The notes below the pieces were generated by a model. The model was not told where the DNA came from. It worked only from the letters and a program-made list of their open reading frames with translations, and searched no databases. The translations under genes and the position numbers were made by a program. From Ariolimax columbianus (Eukaryota > Mollusca > Gastropoda > Stylommatophora > Arionidae): a DNA stretch of 64,000 nucleotides. Location of the stretch: contig JAVGWX010000002.1 of assembly GCA_036924085.1 (NCBI GenBank), positions 91,201,371 through 91,265,370 on the forward strand, given 5' to 3'. Within the stretch, counting starts at the first letter, position 1; each line of letters starts with the position of its first letter. Shown here piece after piece: positions 1 to 10,189 of this stretch.

Positions 1-59
1 ATCAAGTATTCGCCTGTTCCATGTCTGTGCTTGTCATTTACAGTTCGATGATTAAATCT

Positions 60-235
60 AGGTTTATTGACAACCCCGTTACAGGCGTGATGTTTGACAC
101 CCCAACAGTGGACTATTCTGTGACGTCACTACCACCAAAATCCTGTGCTAAAAATAGATATCTGGTGCTAAAAATACATATTAATATTTGTTTGGGGTGA
201 ATTAAGGGACAAGTACCACACATTGAACTGAATGT
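60..235 (+). repeat. R4 dispersed repeat, uninterrupted copy
   Basis: Shares an ordered series of blocks with 35785-36120: TTACAGGCGTGATGTTTGAC, then a block ending TGTGACGTCACTAC, then GTGCTAAAAATA blocks, then TGTTTGGGGTGAATTAAG. A short piece of the last block recurs near 33815. This copy lacks the R1 insertion found in the 35785 copy, so it shows the empty site. The family is not recognised and no coding potential is seen. Confidence 0.65.
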
Positions 236-789
236 GCGTTCACAGTTAGTTATTTGATTTAGTTTCCCCTCACCCAAAACTCGCCACTTACTCAGCGATC
301 AGTCACGCATCTGTTTCCTGTTTTCCTTCTCGCTCGTCACATTGTTTATTTTATCTACATACGTAAAGACCAGTTCTCTGGATAAGGGTTGCTGTGGTGG
401 AGAGCTCTTAAAAGGCTTCCAAACAGCTTTGCGTCGAGGCTCGTCTCCGTGGGCTAGTGCTCTGTACACAGTTACACAGCAAATAACAGTATTTTAGGAC
501 ATTTTCGGATAACTTCATGGACAACTTGCCCGCACATACACGTGGGTGATGGACCCAGCTTTAGTCTGTGTAAGTGGCCATTCAATCTGTTATGTCCGTT
601 CTCATGCAGAACAGGGTCACTTGTTTTGCTCGATTAAGGCAGTGATAGTTGTCTCGTGTTTGATCGACTGTCCTTATGGCTCGGTAAAGGTTCTTCTTCA
701 CACATGGTAGAAGGCTAGATAGAGAGGTAGAATCAAGAACAGAGAGAGATAATGGGGATTCCTATAAGCTCTAACCATCACTAAGACAC
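236..789. other. No recognisable feature
   Basis: No convincing reading frame, tandem repeat or recognised element. Short stop-interrupted frames only. The last part runs into the 5' side of the LINE fragment that becomes recognisable near 790. Confidence 0.4.
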
Positions 790-1634
790 AAACACGTTAC
801 AATGAGGACAAAGAGACAGCTCATAAATAGTATTTTTATAACTCTATGCTATCAGTGTCAGACATGGACTCACCAAGAAAGAAAAGTCATGTTATTCGAA
901 ATGAGGTGTTTGAGATAGGCTGTCGGGGTCATGAGGCTGGACAAAGTATGAAACTTCTTCTTCTTCTGCGTTCGTCCTCAATCTCCCGCTACAAAACCCT
1001 GAAAGCGCTTAAGTAGCAGAATGTAGTCCAGAGAACGGAATGCGTTGTGTCGTAGTTTACAGCTTGACTGCGATATTTGCACGTTTCGGTCCAACACATC
1101 CGACTTTAGCAAGCATTTTTTGAGTACCGAGTTAGCATTCCCTCTTTGATCCCTTCTCCTTAGCCAGTCTGCCCTGCTGCAGCCTGTTATCCAAGATCAC
1201 CGCGTGGAGGTGTAGAAGGTCTTGTCAGCTCTGGTTCGCTGACCCTGACGCAAGCAGTCAGCTATGGGTCACTGACCACTACAGCTCATGCGCTGCTCAG
1301 CGTCTTGATCCCAAAGTATGAAACGAAGTAATGAGACAGAAGGTGGATGCAACACCGTGCATGGAATACATTGAAAGGCGGGTACCAAAATGATTTGGAG
1401 ACCTGACAAGAATGCAATCAAAATTACCAGCTGCTCGTATCTACAGTTCCGGATATCAGGGTTGCAGAGCAAGAGGAAAGATCACGAAAGAGATGGATAG
1501 ATGATGTCAGTGAGACAATGAGGAAAAGCGGAATGTTAACAACATCGACCACAAAGCTGGCACACGACAGAAAACTAGATCTCCCCACGCCGTCTAGCGA
1601 CACAAGTCGATAGAAGAAGAAGATGATGATGAAT
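790..1634 (+). pseudogene. Non-LTR retrotransposon 3' fragment, split by R1
   Basis: Forward translation gives a pattern typical of the region just after the reverse transcriptase domain in non-LTR elements: a TLCYQCQTW-like segment, then EMRCLR, then a gap, then the basic C-terminal tail and a GAAGAAGAAGATGATGATGAA 3' end near 1609-1634. The frame is broken by stops and by a complete R1 insertion (955-1312). Removing R1 and one copy of its target duplication makes the LINE sequence continuous. Only the last few hundred bases survive. The RT catalytic core and endonuclease are absent. The clade is uncertain. Confidence 0.65.
955..1312 (-). mobile_element. R1 nonautonomous retroelement with 12-bp target duplication
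   Basis: A near full-length R1 copy. The (CTT)n tail is on the left and the GATCCC end on the right. The 12 bp AAAGTATGAAAC lie immediately outside both ends (943-954 and 1313-1324), a perfect target-site duplication. A variable-length duplication plus a simple tail is the hallmark of LINE-mobilised retroposition. I see no convincing tRNA A/B boxes, so the promoter class is unknown. It carries no protein-coding gene. Confidence 0.85.
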
Positions 1635-1767
1635 GTTCTTCTTTTCTTTGAAAGTGATTTTTTTGTTCTTTCTACTCTCGTGTTGCTCGATCCTTTTCTG
1701 GCCTGGCCTGTCCACAATGTGAAGGTATCCAATGTAGTACTACCCTTCTCTTGGCTTTTAGTTCTTT

Positions 1768-2990
1768 TAAGCTTTTCCAGTCCTGTCAATAGTTTAACAC
1801 TTTCCAGTCCTGTCAATAGTTTAACACTTTCCAGTCCTGTCAATAGTTTAAGCCTTTCCAGCCATGTCAATAGTTTAAGCATTTCCAGTCCTGTCAATAG
1901 TTTAAGCCTTTCCAGTCCTGTCACTAGTTTAAGCCTTTCCAGGCATGTCAATAGTTTAACACTTTTCAGTCCTGTCAATAGTTTAAGCATTTCCAGTCAT
2001 GTCAATAGTTTAAGCCTTTCCAGCCATGTCAATAGTTTAAGCATTTCCAGTCCTATCAATAGTTTAAGCCTTTCCAGTCCTGTCAATAGTTTAAGCCTTT
2101 CCAGTCCTGTCACTAGTTTAAGCCTTTCCAGGCATGTCAATAGTTTAACACTTTTCAGTCCTGTCAATAGTTTAAGCATTTCCAGTCATGTCAATAGTTT
2201 AAGCCTTTCCAGCCATGTCAATAGTTTAAGCATTTCCAGTCCTATCAATAGTTTAAGCCTTTCCAGTCCTGTCAATAGTTTAAGCCTTTCCAGTCCTGTC
2301 ACTAGTTTAAGCCTTTCCATGCATGTCAATAGTTTAACACTTTTCAGTCCTTTCAATAGTTTAAGCATTTCCAGTCATGTCAATAGTTTTAGCCTTTCCA
2401 GCCATGTCAATAGTTTAAGCATTTCCAGTCCTATCAATAGTTTAAGCCTTTCCAGTCCTGTCAATAGTTTAAGCCTTTCCAGCCATGTCAATAGTTTAAG
2501 CATTTCCAGTCCTGTCAATAGTTTAAGCCCTTCCAGTCCTGTCACTAGTTTAAGCCTTTCCAGGCATGTCAATAGTTTAACACTTTTCAGTCCTGTCAAT
2601 AGTTTAAGCATTTCCAGTCATGTCAATAGTTTAAGCCTTTCCAGCCATGTCAATAGTTTAAGCATTTCCAGTCCTGTCAATAGTTTAAGCCTTTCCAGTC
2701 CTGTCAATAGTTTAAGCCTTTCCAGGCATGTCAATAGTTTAACACTTTTCAGTCCTATCAATAGTTTAAGCATTTCCAGTCATGTCAATAGATTAAGCCT
2801 TTCCAGCCATGTCAATAGTTTAAGCATTTCCAGTCCTGTCAATAGTTTAAGCCTTTCCAGCCATGTCAATAGTTTAAGCCTCTTCAGTCCTGTCAATAGT
2901 TTAACACTTTCCAGTCCTGTCAATAGTTTAAGCCTTTCCAGTCCTGTCAATAGTTTAAGCCTTTCCAGTCCTGTCAATAGTTTAAGCAAG
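1768..2990. repeat. 27-bp minisatellite with 189-bp higher-order repeat
   Basis: About 45 units of 27 bp built on AGTCCTGTCAATAGTTTAAG. Variants (GTCACTAG, CATGTCAATAG, CACTTTTCAG) recur in the same order every seven units, giving a 189-bp higher-order repeat across the middle. Both strands stay open because 27 is a multiple of 3. The 476-residue frame at 1623-3053 (nine-residue unit, VNSLSLSSP-like) and the four reverse frames are by-products. No signal peptide plus mature-domain architecture supports a real protein. Confidence 0.9.
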
Positions 2991-3289
2991 GTAGCCGCCC
3001 TAAAGACAACCATGTTTTCCCACACTCATCTAATCAATTTGACAAAACTTTAGAGGGTTACGATAGATCACATCAGCTTATTTTGACTGTAAAAGGTTAA
3101 GGACTTTTGAAGCTATAGCAGTTTATCATTCCTGAGAGCCTGCATAAGCCACATTGTATCAGTAAGGAATACAGCCTGCTGGCATTCGCTTGTCGTGTTG
3201 TTTATTATTGTCTGCACTTCAGCCGAGTAGTTGGACGCATTTTCTAAATCATACTCATTCAAAACTCACAAGTCACTCTCGCTCATAAC

Positions 3290-3590
3290 TTCCCTGTTGT
3301 ATTCGACACACTTTTATCACCATACACTGCCTGCATTCTGCGATAAATGTCAACTGGTCGACATCCTTCAGGCTGTTAGAAACCGAATCACCGCTCGCTG
3401 ATCAACTCTGGACGGGTTCCGTATGACACTCACCTTGTGTTCAATGGTCTGCTGTGGACACTATGAGTCGGAGGATAATGAAATTTTGCAAAATTGACGG
3501 TTGGTATGTGCTATTTACTCTAGAAGTGACCTCATCGTACGAATGTTCACTTGTTGCAGTTTGGTCCTGTTTCATTTAAACACGCCACAT
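3290..3590 (-). pseudogene. Mariner-like transposon 5' end (family as 27357 and 44946)
   Basis: On the reverse strand this begins GGCGTGTTTAAATGAAAC and continues through the same leader seen at 27357 and 44946, including AACTGCAACAAGTGAACAT and TTCATTATCCTCCGACTC, into the start of the helix-turn-helix coding region (GTTGATCAGCGAGCGGTGAT). It stops shortly after the first DNA-binding domain. The start codon context is altered and frames are broken, so it is a dead 5' fragment. Confidence 0.75.
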
Positions 3591-3734
3591 ATATAAATAC
3601 ACACACGCACACAGATATACAAATCCATATACGCACATTTTAAAGTCTATGAAAAAGCCTTTGGCTGTTGAGATCGAAGTACTTGAACGTATCATGTCTT
3701 CAACTGTGGATAATCACGTGGGTACTGTGAGCAT

Positions 3735-4512
3735 GGGTAGGTCGTACACTCACAAATCTCCGTTTTCCTGATGACATTACCGGGCTGGCTGGAACGGAAC
3801 TAGAACTTGCGAGTCTAATCTCAAACCTTGGCAACGCCATTCAAAAGTTTGGACTGAAAATAAATGCAGAGAAGAATAAAATCTTGGTCAACTTTTCAGA
3901 GAGCCTAACGAGTCTGATTGCGGACCATTGCAAAATGTTAAACAGTTCAAACATTTGGGGGCACTGAAGATGAGTAAGTTCCAGAACTGAGAATCAGGCA
4001 AGAACAGCTATGGCAATGGCTGCTCTGACCAAACTGAAGCTGCTGTGGAGGGACAAAAGCATCAACCTGAAATCCAAGTTGAGTTTAATGTATGCACATG
4101 TCACTTCCGTGTACCTTTACGCATGTAAAACTTGAACTATGTCAGCGGCTCAAGAGCGAAGAATTTGTGCAATAGAGATGAGATCTCTCCATCGAATCCT
4201 GGGAATATCGTATCTAGACCACATCACAAATTAGGTAGTCCGGGATACCATTAAGAGGGGTCGGCCAATATAAAGACCGTCTGACTATGGTAAAAGCACG
4301 CAAGCTCACATGGCATGGGCATGTTTCAAGATCGTCTGGGTTGACCAAGACGGTCCTGCGCCTGGGAAGCGTAAGAGGAGATAAAAAAAGAGATGGGAAG
4401 ACAACATCAGAGAGTAGACGGGAAGGTATTTAGCGGCAATCTGCAATATTGATGCCTCAATGACCTTTCAGGTGACAGGACTTATAATGATGATGACTAT
4501 GATGATGATGTC
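3735..4512 (+). pseudogene. Non-LTR reverse transcriptase C-terminal fragment
   Basis: Translation over several frames gives FPDDITGLAG (a degraded F/Y-x-DD catalytic box), then GLKINAEKNKIL, a YLYACKT segment, EMRSLHRILGISYLDHIT, and a basic tail. These occur in the order expected for the end of a LINE ORF2. The 3' end is a TGATGATGACTATGATGATG tract. Many stops and frameshifts break it. It resembles the better preserved copy at 18464-20251 on the other strand. Confidence 0.8.
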
Positions 4513-4954
4513 AGTCACAGAACCACTAAATGCGTTTTTATCGATCTATGAAAACAACTACTTGCAGGTCTAAAGAGAAGATGAAGTAGTAGTAGAGGCA
4601 GAAAAATACACTAAAATACAAAGACGAAGAAGATAACGGAGATGAAGAATGATGATACAAAATGAAGATAAACTAGCGTGATATATCATTTTTATAAACA
4701 GTATGAGACACATAAGAACACACAATTAGTTTTCTTTCAAAACAGAGCTTTATAGGACGATGCGTGAATAGAGTATTAAGACATCCAATGATTATGGTGC
4801 AGTTAATATTACACGTAGGGACTATGTTATTGATAACACTTTAGATGTAGGAACACAGGCTTGAGAAGAGCTTAACCATAAACAGTGGATGTGCTCGATT
4901 TATGAATAATAGATGAGGCTGGAGTTTTTATGTCCGGTACCGTTTTACGTCTTC
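4513..4954. other. No recognisable feature
   Basis: AT-rich, stop-dense sequence between a LINE 3' end and the CTT tract. No repeat unit or family similarity noticed. Confidence 0.4.
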
Positions 4955-4960
4955 TTCTTC

Positions 4961-4992
<32 letters not shown>

Positions 4993-5302
4993 CTTCTTCT
5001 TCTTCTTCTTCTTCTTCTTCTTCTTCTTCTTCTTCTTCCTCTTGTTCGTGTTGTTATTGTTGATGTTGTTGTTGTTGTTCTTCTTCTTTTTCTTCTTCTT
5101 CTTCTTCTTCTTGCTTTTGTTCTTATTGTTCTTCTTCTTCTTCTTCTTCTCCTTCTTCTTCTTCTTCTTCTTCTTCTTCTTCTTCTTCTTCTTCTTCTTC
5201 TTTTTCTTCTTCTTCTTCTTCTTCTTCTTGCTTTTGTTCTTATTGTTCTTCTTCTTCTTCTTCTTCTTCTTCTTCTTCTTCTTCTTCTTCTTCTTCTTCT
5301 TC
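4955..5302. repeat. (CTT)n microsatellite with GTT interruptions
   Basis: About 350 bp of CTT repeats with short GTT/TGTTATTG interruptions that themselves recur (near 5045, 5115 and 5230). It directly abuts an R1b fragment on its right, in the position of the R1 tail. The poly-Phe and poly-Leu open frames here are artefacts of the trinucleotide. Confidence 0.9.
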
Positions 5303-5400
5303 TGTCTGTTTCAAGGGCCGCAACTTGGAGGCAAAATAAGGTCGTGGTCAGTTATGAGTCACTGACCATGATACATCTAACTGTTGTCAACACATTCACT
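5303..5400 (-). mobile_element. R1b fragment
   Basis: Contains GGGCCGCAACTTGGAGGCAA and CAGTTATGAGTCACTGACC, matching the R1b copy at 43271-43565 (GGGCCGCCGCTTGGACGCAG, GAGCTATGAGTCGCTGCCC). Its right end runs without a gap into the 18-bp array. Confidence 0.55.
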
Positions 5401-5872
5401 ATATCTTCCGCTCCCATCTGTATCTTCCGGTCCATCTGTATCTTCCGGTCCATCTGTATCTTCCGCCTCGCCTGTATCTTCAGCTTTACCTGTATTCTCG
5501 ACCGCCCTGTACCTTCGGCCCCATACATCTTGCACCATTACCTGCATCTTCGGCTTTGCCCTGCATCTTCTGCCCACCTGCATCTCCGGTCCCATATGTA
5601 TCTTTGTTCCTACTAGCACCTTCGACCCACACCTGTATCTTCGACCCCACCTGTATCTTTGCACCCCACCCCCCAGTCATCGACCCCCACCTGTATCTTC
5701 GACCCCATCTGTATCTTCGCGCCCCACCCCCCAGTCATCGACCCCCACCTGTATCTTCGACCCCCACCTATATCTTCGCGCCCCATCCCCCAATCTTCGA
5801 CTCCCACCTGTATCTTCGCCCCCCCCCCACCCTAGTCTTCGACCCCTACCTGTATCTTCGATCCCTCTCCAG
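5400..5872. repeat. 18-bp derived minisatellite (CCTGTATCTTCGACCCCA)
   Basis: Starts as regular 18-bp units (CTGTATCTTCCGGTCCAT), then decays into longer composites with C-runs and a CCCAGTCATCGACCCCCAC block repeated at 58-bp spacing. The motif CTCGTATCTTCCGCCCCA occurs once at the end of the R1b copy near 15310, which suggests the array grew from that element end. Overlapping open frames on both strands follow from the composition. Confidence 0.8.
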
Positions 5873-5974
5873 TAACTGTCTATTTCTATCTACTTCTGTT
5901 TAATTCAGTTGCATGTCCTCGCTTTTCAAGGCAAAGGCTACGTAAACTCCCGCTACCGGCACGCTATAGTCCAC

Positions 5975-6390
5975 CCAGCTGTATAGAGGATTCATTTGCA
6001 ACTGGGTACCTGCCCGTTTATTTAGATAAGAAAGACAACGAGCAAGGCCACCCCACCTCATACAAGCTAACACTTGTTCCCCGACGGCAGTTTCCGCTAT
6101 GGGACTTTCAAGTCTATCTACTAGTATAAAGCGAGCGGTTGAGTAGCGCAGTGGTAGCTCTAGTCAACTCATCAGTAAATAGGTACCTGGCGGTTAGTGA
6201 AGGAAAAGGCAGCGAGGGAGTGAACTGGTCACCTCCACCTAACAAGCTGAGGCTTGGTATAATGAAGTCTCCAACACTTCACTTCCGACAAACGGTTGAG
6301 TCTGCTGAAAGACTTCCTTTACCTAGTATGAAGCGAGGTCTGAGGAGAGATCAGAACCCATGTAACCTGGCAAGCCTTTCTTAGTTGTTC
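5975..6390 (+). mobile_element. tSINE-B, two adjacent partial copies
   Basis: The first part (5975-6130) has the family body AACTGGGTACCTGCC followed by AAGAAAGACAACGAGCAAGG. The second (6137-6390) starts with an A-box-like GTAGCGCAGTGGTAGCTCT, then AATAGGTACCTGGCGGTTAG and AAGGCAGCGAGGGAGTGAAC. The family is defined by the better copy at 49175-49357, which has both pol III boxes. The frame at 6139-6384 is within this and is not a gene. Confidence 0.65.
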
Positions 6391-6409
6391 GAAGCTACGT
6401 CTGCTGAGT

Positions 6410-6594
6410 CGACTACTTTACTTTGGTGGCGGCTTGCAGTGGCTTCCCTTACATCCCCAGGAGTACATGAGAGGGTGGGACAGTTATCATTATGGCCGTA
6501 GTGCATTGCAGGCTACTCGGTAAGCTCATCACTATGGAGATTACAGTGTTGATCCCTACCTCGTTGGCCAGACTGCTGTTATGTGGAGGGTCTT
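6410..6594 (-). mobile_element. R2 body, flanking its own expanded array
   Basis: Matches R2 (GGCGGCTTGCAGTGGCTTCC, TTACATCCC, GTTGATCCCTACCTCGTTGG, GGGTCTTGGTTAGTATG). The (GTT)n tail side is missing. The last motif leads directly into the 39-bp tandem array. Confidence 0.65.
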
Positions 6595-7062
6595 GGTTAG
6601 TATGCTTTACCTGACTCTGACTAACATAGTCTGATCAGTATGTTTCACCTGCCCTTGACTAACATAGTCTGATCAGTATGTTTCACCTGCCCTTGACTAA
6701 CATAGTCTGATCAGTATGTTTCACCTAACTCTGACTAACATATTCTGATTAATATGTTTCATCAGATCTTGACTAGCATAATCTGATCAGTATGTTTCAT
6801 TTGACCCTGACTAACATAGTCAAATCAGTATGTTTCACCTGTCCTTAACTAACAAAGTGTAATCTATATTTCACCTGATCCTGACTAACATAGTCTGATC
6901 AGTATGTTTCACCTGACCTTGACTAACATAATCTGATCAGTATGTTTCACTTGACCCTGACTAACATAGTCAAATCAGTATGTTTCACCTGTCCTTAAGT
7001 AACAAAGTGTAATCTATATTTCACATGACCCTGACTAACATGATCGGATCAGTATGATTTAC
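6594..7062 (-). repeat. 38-43 bp array grown from R2 terminal motif
   Basis: About eleven units built on CTAACATAGTCTGATCAGTA and TGTTTCACCTGACCCTGA. Units vary in length and include a shortened AAAGTGTAATCTATATTTC variant. The same motif occurs once or twice at the end of single R2 copies (8690, 38640, 57555), and in reverse orientation as the array at 10207. Confidence 0.85.
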
Positions 7063-7886
7063 TGACCGATAGTTACTGTCCTTTCCATACTAGAACACGT
7101 TAGTATCTATGTTACATACTTCCCGTGAGGCACAAGCTGAAGTGCTTGACTTTCGATTTATATTGATTAAAACCGGCTTTAAAAACCATGCAGGTCTGTA
7201 CGTGATTGATTTTCAACGACATCTATAAATAGTAACACAATAGTATGCTGGCAGCCATATTGTCCAAGCGGTATCCATGATAAATAGAATAATGCCACAG
7301 TCACCTTCCGTGCATGTTGCAACAGGCCACAAAAGATGGTTGTGTTTGGAATTGGCAGTCCGATCATGTTAGAAAACACAATTATAACTAACCATTGCAT
7401 AAAAATGGAAATTGGCTTCCCGTTAATTAAGCTGTATTGATGGAATATACTTCATAGTGAAGAGAGAAAGTGATTGGTTGAATCTGACCCGTTTATAAAG
7501 AGGCCACCCATAAAATTCATCCAGAAAAGCCTGTTTATGTTAACTTCTATGTCTTCTACTTGAACCAACATCCAGTGACATAGAAAACTGAAACTGTCTA
7601 CACAGCCTGTACTAGCACGACCTGTTGATCTATCAAATTATGACGGATCCTCGTATGACCTGTCCTTGAAAAGTGTACTTTTCAATTTCAAAATGCAGAT
7701 TTGAACTACTATGTGTAAAAGTCACAAGCCATCGGATGTAACCATTGAAGATAACGCAGAGGAAGACATTCGTGTGGTTAAAAAAAAAACTAAAAAAAAA
7801 ACAAGATGTCTTATTATTTATGAAAGCTTGTACTGACTGGTACAGAAAAACGTAGTTTAACGTATTTACTTGTTTAATCTTCCCTC
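7063..7886. other. No recognisable feature
   Basis: Stop-dense sequence with two short A-runs near 7780-7800. No family similarity or credible reading frame was found. Confidence 0.4.
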
Positions 7887-8318
7887 GGGATCAAGATGCT
7901 TAGCAGCGCATGAGCTGCAGCGGTCAGCGACCTATAGCTGACTGCTAGCGTCAGGGCCATCGAACCAGATCTGAGCAGCGCATGAGCTGCAGTGGTCAGT
8001 GACCTATAGCTGACTGCTAGCGCCAGGGCCAGCGAACCGGAGCTGCCAAGACCCTTCTACACCTCCACATGGTGATCCTGGATAACAGGCTACAGCAGGG
8101 CAGACTGGCAATGGAGAAGGGATCGAAGAGGGAATGCTAACCCGGTACTCAAAAAATGCTTGCTGAAGTCGGATGTGTTGGACCGAAAGGTGCACATATC
8201 GCAGTCAAGCTCTAAACTACGACACAGCGCATTCCTGTCTCTGAACTACATTCTGCTATTTAAGCCCTTTTTAGGGTTTGACAGTGGGAGAATGAGAACG
8301 AACAAAGCCAAAGCCAAT
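7887..8318 (+). mobile_element. R1 copy with duplicated 5' end
   Basis: Starts GGGATCAAGATGC and ends with AACAAAGCCAAAGCCAATCC. The first part is present twice: AGCAGCGCATGAGCTGCAG occurs at 7902 and again at 7974, a 72-bp tandem duplication of the 5' region. The remainder follows the R1 consensus (GGTACTCAAAAAATGCTTGC, TCGGATGTGTTGGACCGAAA). Confidence 0.85.
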
Positions 8319-8446
8319 CCTCTCTCTGTGCGCCACTGTCCACTTCTGATTGACCTGTCCCCTTTTGTAGACGTCGTTTTCACATGTTCTTGGTCAAATA
8401 AATAAGGCTATATTTTATAATCACCTACGCATTCTTAATACTTGTT

Positions 8447-8740
8447 GTTGTTGTTGTTGTTTAATGTCCACAATAAGTATGTTTACTCTTTTGGGTGCCC
8501 TGAAAAGGGCGTCACATCGCGAGCGTTCTGATGAAGGTGGCACGCGGTTCTCAGGGTGGTTGTGCTATGATTGGTTTCATCTGAGTGACGCTAACTACTT
8601 ATGGGATCACGTCGATCCACATCTCGTCAGTCAGACTGCTTTGTTCTGCGATGTTCTGGTCAGTGTATTGTGCCTGACCCTGGCGCGATGTCCTTATCAG
8701 TATGTTCTGCCTGACCCTGGCCAGTATGTTATACATGACC
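8447..8740 (-). mobile_element. R2 copy with (GTT)n end
   Basis: Begins (GTT)6 then TGTCCACAATAAGTATGTTT, GGGTGCCCTGAAAAGGGCGT, TGGGATCACGTCGATCCACA, and ends with degenerate terminal motifs TATCAGTATGTTCTGCCTGA. A frame at 8464-8769 lies inside it; I do not regard it as a gene. Confidence 0.8.
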
Positions 8741-8885
8741 GGACAAGAGCCTCAGTTCCTCGTACTTAGATTGTATACAATGCGTAGCCTAAGGGCTGTG
8801 ACCTTTCGTTTCATTGGTTTAAATCGTTCCATGCACAAACTGGGCGTGTCATGGCTTTAATCCTGTTATGGCCGCTTCTCCCAGT
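8741..8885 (+). repeat. R3 dispersed repeat
   Basis: About 145 bp nearly identical in reverse orientation to 15548-15700, including GAGCCTCAGTTCCTCGTACT, TTGTATACAATGCGTAGCCT and CATGCACAAACTGGGCGTGT. It contains a near-palindromic TTGTATACAA. It adjoins R2 here but not at the other site, so it is probably a separate family. Confidence 0.7.
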
Positions 8886-9149
8886 CGACCAAGCTGCAAA
8901 TCGGTACCTGACAAAGCCAGGGGAACATTTGATGGCCACCGCTGGAACTGCGGAGTGTGTGCTATGTTGCTGACACTTTTAGCAAAGAAAGTAAGTGAGC
9001 ACTTTAGATGGCGCCCAGGTCTGTTCTTTGAGCCGTTTTTAATTTATACACAGTACATCATTTGTATACAGATAACTGAATTTGATTATGGGAAATACGA
9101 GGTACACAATATGGTCTTCGTCTTAGAACTGACATTGTCTGTATGTCTC

Positions 9150-9885
9150 TCAAGATAAACTCGGTGTACAGAGAGAAAGAGTCAGGGGATTTTATATTAA
9201 TCATCATCATGTAGCATGTCCTTGGGAAGAACGTCGTTCTCATGACACCCATTTGATAGGAATCTCGTTCAGCAGTCAATCTACTCGCCTGCTCCATGTT
9301 CATGTTTAGGGTGTCCTTGATGGCCTGTGTCCATCTACGTCTTGGTCGGCATCTGCCTAGTCCTCCTGGAACAATGCCTCCAGAACTACTTTTTCCAGTC
9401 CTCCATGGCACTTGATGTTGCCGATAAACCCGTTTCCGAGATATAACGTGGTTTATAAGCCAGTTCTCTTTGATAATTAAATCTTGCAGGATGGCTTATT
9501 TGTAATTTTCTTTACCGAAGATTTTTTAAGGATTCCCCTGTAAGATTTTTCTCGAAAGCCCCGATCTTCTTCCTTAATATTTGTGTGATGGTCCATGTCT
9601 CGTATCCGTGCATTGCCACCGGGAGTACACATGTTCTGAGGATCTTCCATTTTAATTCTTTGTTAGTATTGTGCCACACATTTTGCATACTATTCAGTTT
9701 CTGTATCGCCATGGACAATCGTCTCTTTATATCCCTTGGAAAATCAATATCGTTTGATATCAAAGAGCCAAGGTATTCAAAGTAATCCACGTGTTCTACT
9801 TCGTCATTACTAAAAATGATCTTGGATTTGGGGTTTGTGTGTGAAAATGGACATGATATGTTTTCATTTTTCAATTCGTGAAAAG
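9150..9885 (-). pseudogene. Non-LTR reverse transcriptase C-terminal fragment
   Basis: Reverse-strand frame 9512-9874 reads FEYLGSLISND, IKRRLSMAIQKLNSMQNVWH, LKWKILRTCVLPVAMHGYET, then an AFE segment. A second frame (9058-9411) supplies the tail GGLGRCRPRRRWTQAIKDTL and MEQASRLTAERDSY. Together these are the post-catalytic region and C-terminus of a LINE ORF2, separated by stops and frameshifts. The 3' end is an ATGATGATGAT-like tract near 9205. The catalytic half is missing. Confidence 0.85.
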
Positions 9886-10189
9886 ATTATGATCTTAACA
9901 GTCCTTCTGAACGGACGAGAGCAAATGTACCAGGCCCTCAACGCTGCTTAAGAGCGTAGCTGTGTTATCCGCATTTCTTAGTTCTGGATACTAATACGAA
10001 AATGAAATGATACATTCGAGTATGTGTCAATAGCTACTTGTATTATTGATCACTACAACCGCTTACATTGGGTCAAACGAGTTCAACATTATATGTCGTT
10101 TATTTGGAGGTTTCTGGACAGATATACAACTCATGCTTTTTATTATAACGTATGTTTCAGCTGTCCCCCAGGGGAAGAGGGGGTTAGGT
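9886..10189. other. No recognisable feature
   Basis: Unassigned sequence between the LINE fragment and the G-run that opens the R2 array. Short frames only. Confidence 0.35.

Noticed and set aside
60..235. GTGACGTCAC as a CRE-type regulatory site
   Set aside because: It is part of dispersed repeat R4 (also at 35840) with no gene nearby.
1623..3053. 476-codon Ser/Leu-rich frame with an N-terminal hydrophobic stretch
   Set aside because: Almost all of it is the 27-bp array, whose period keeps every frame open on both strands. The hydrophobic start is in low-complexity flank. No independent domain.
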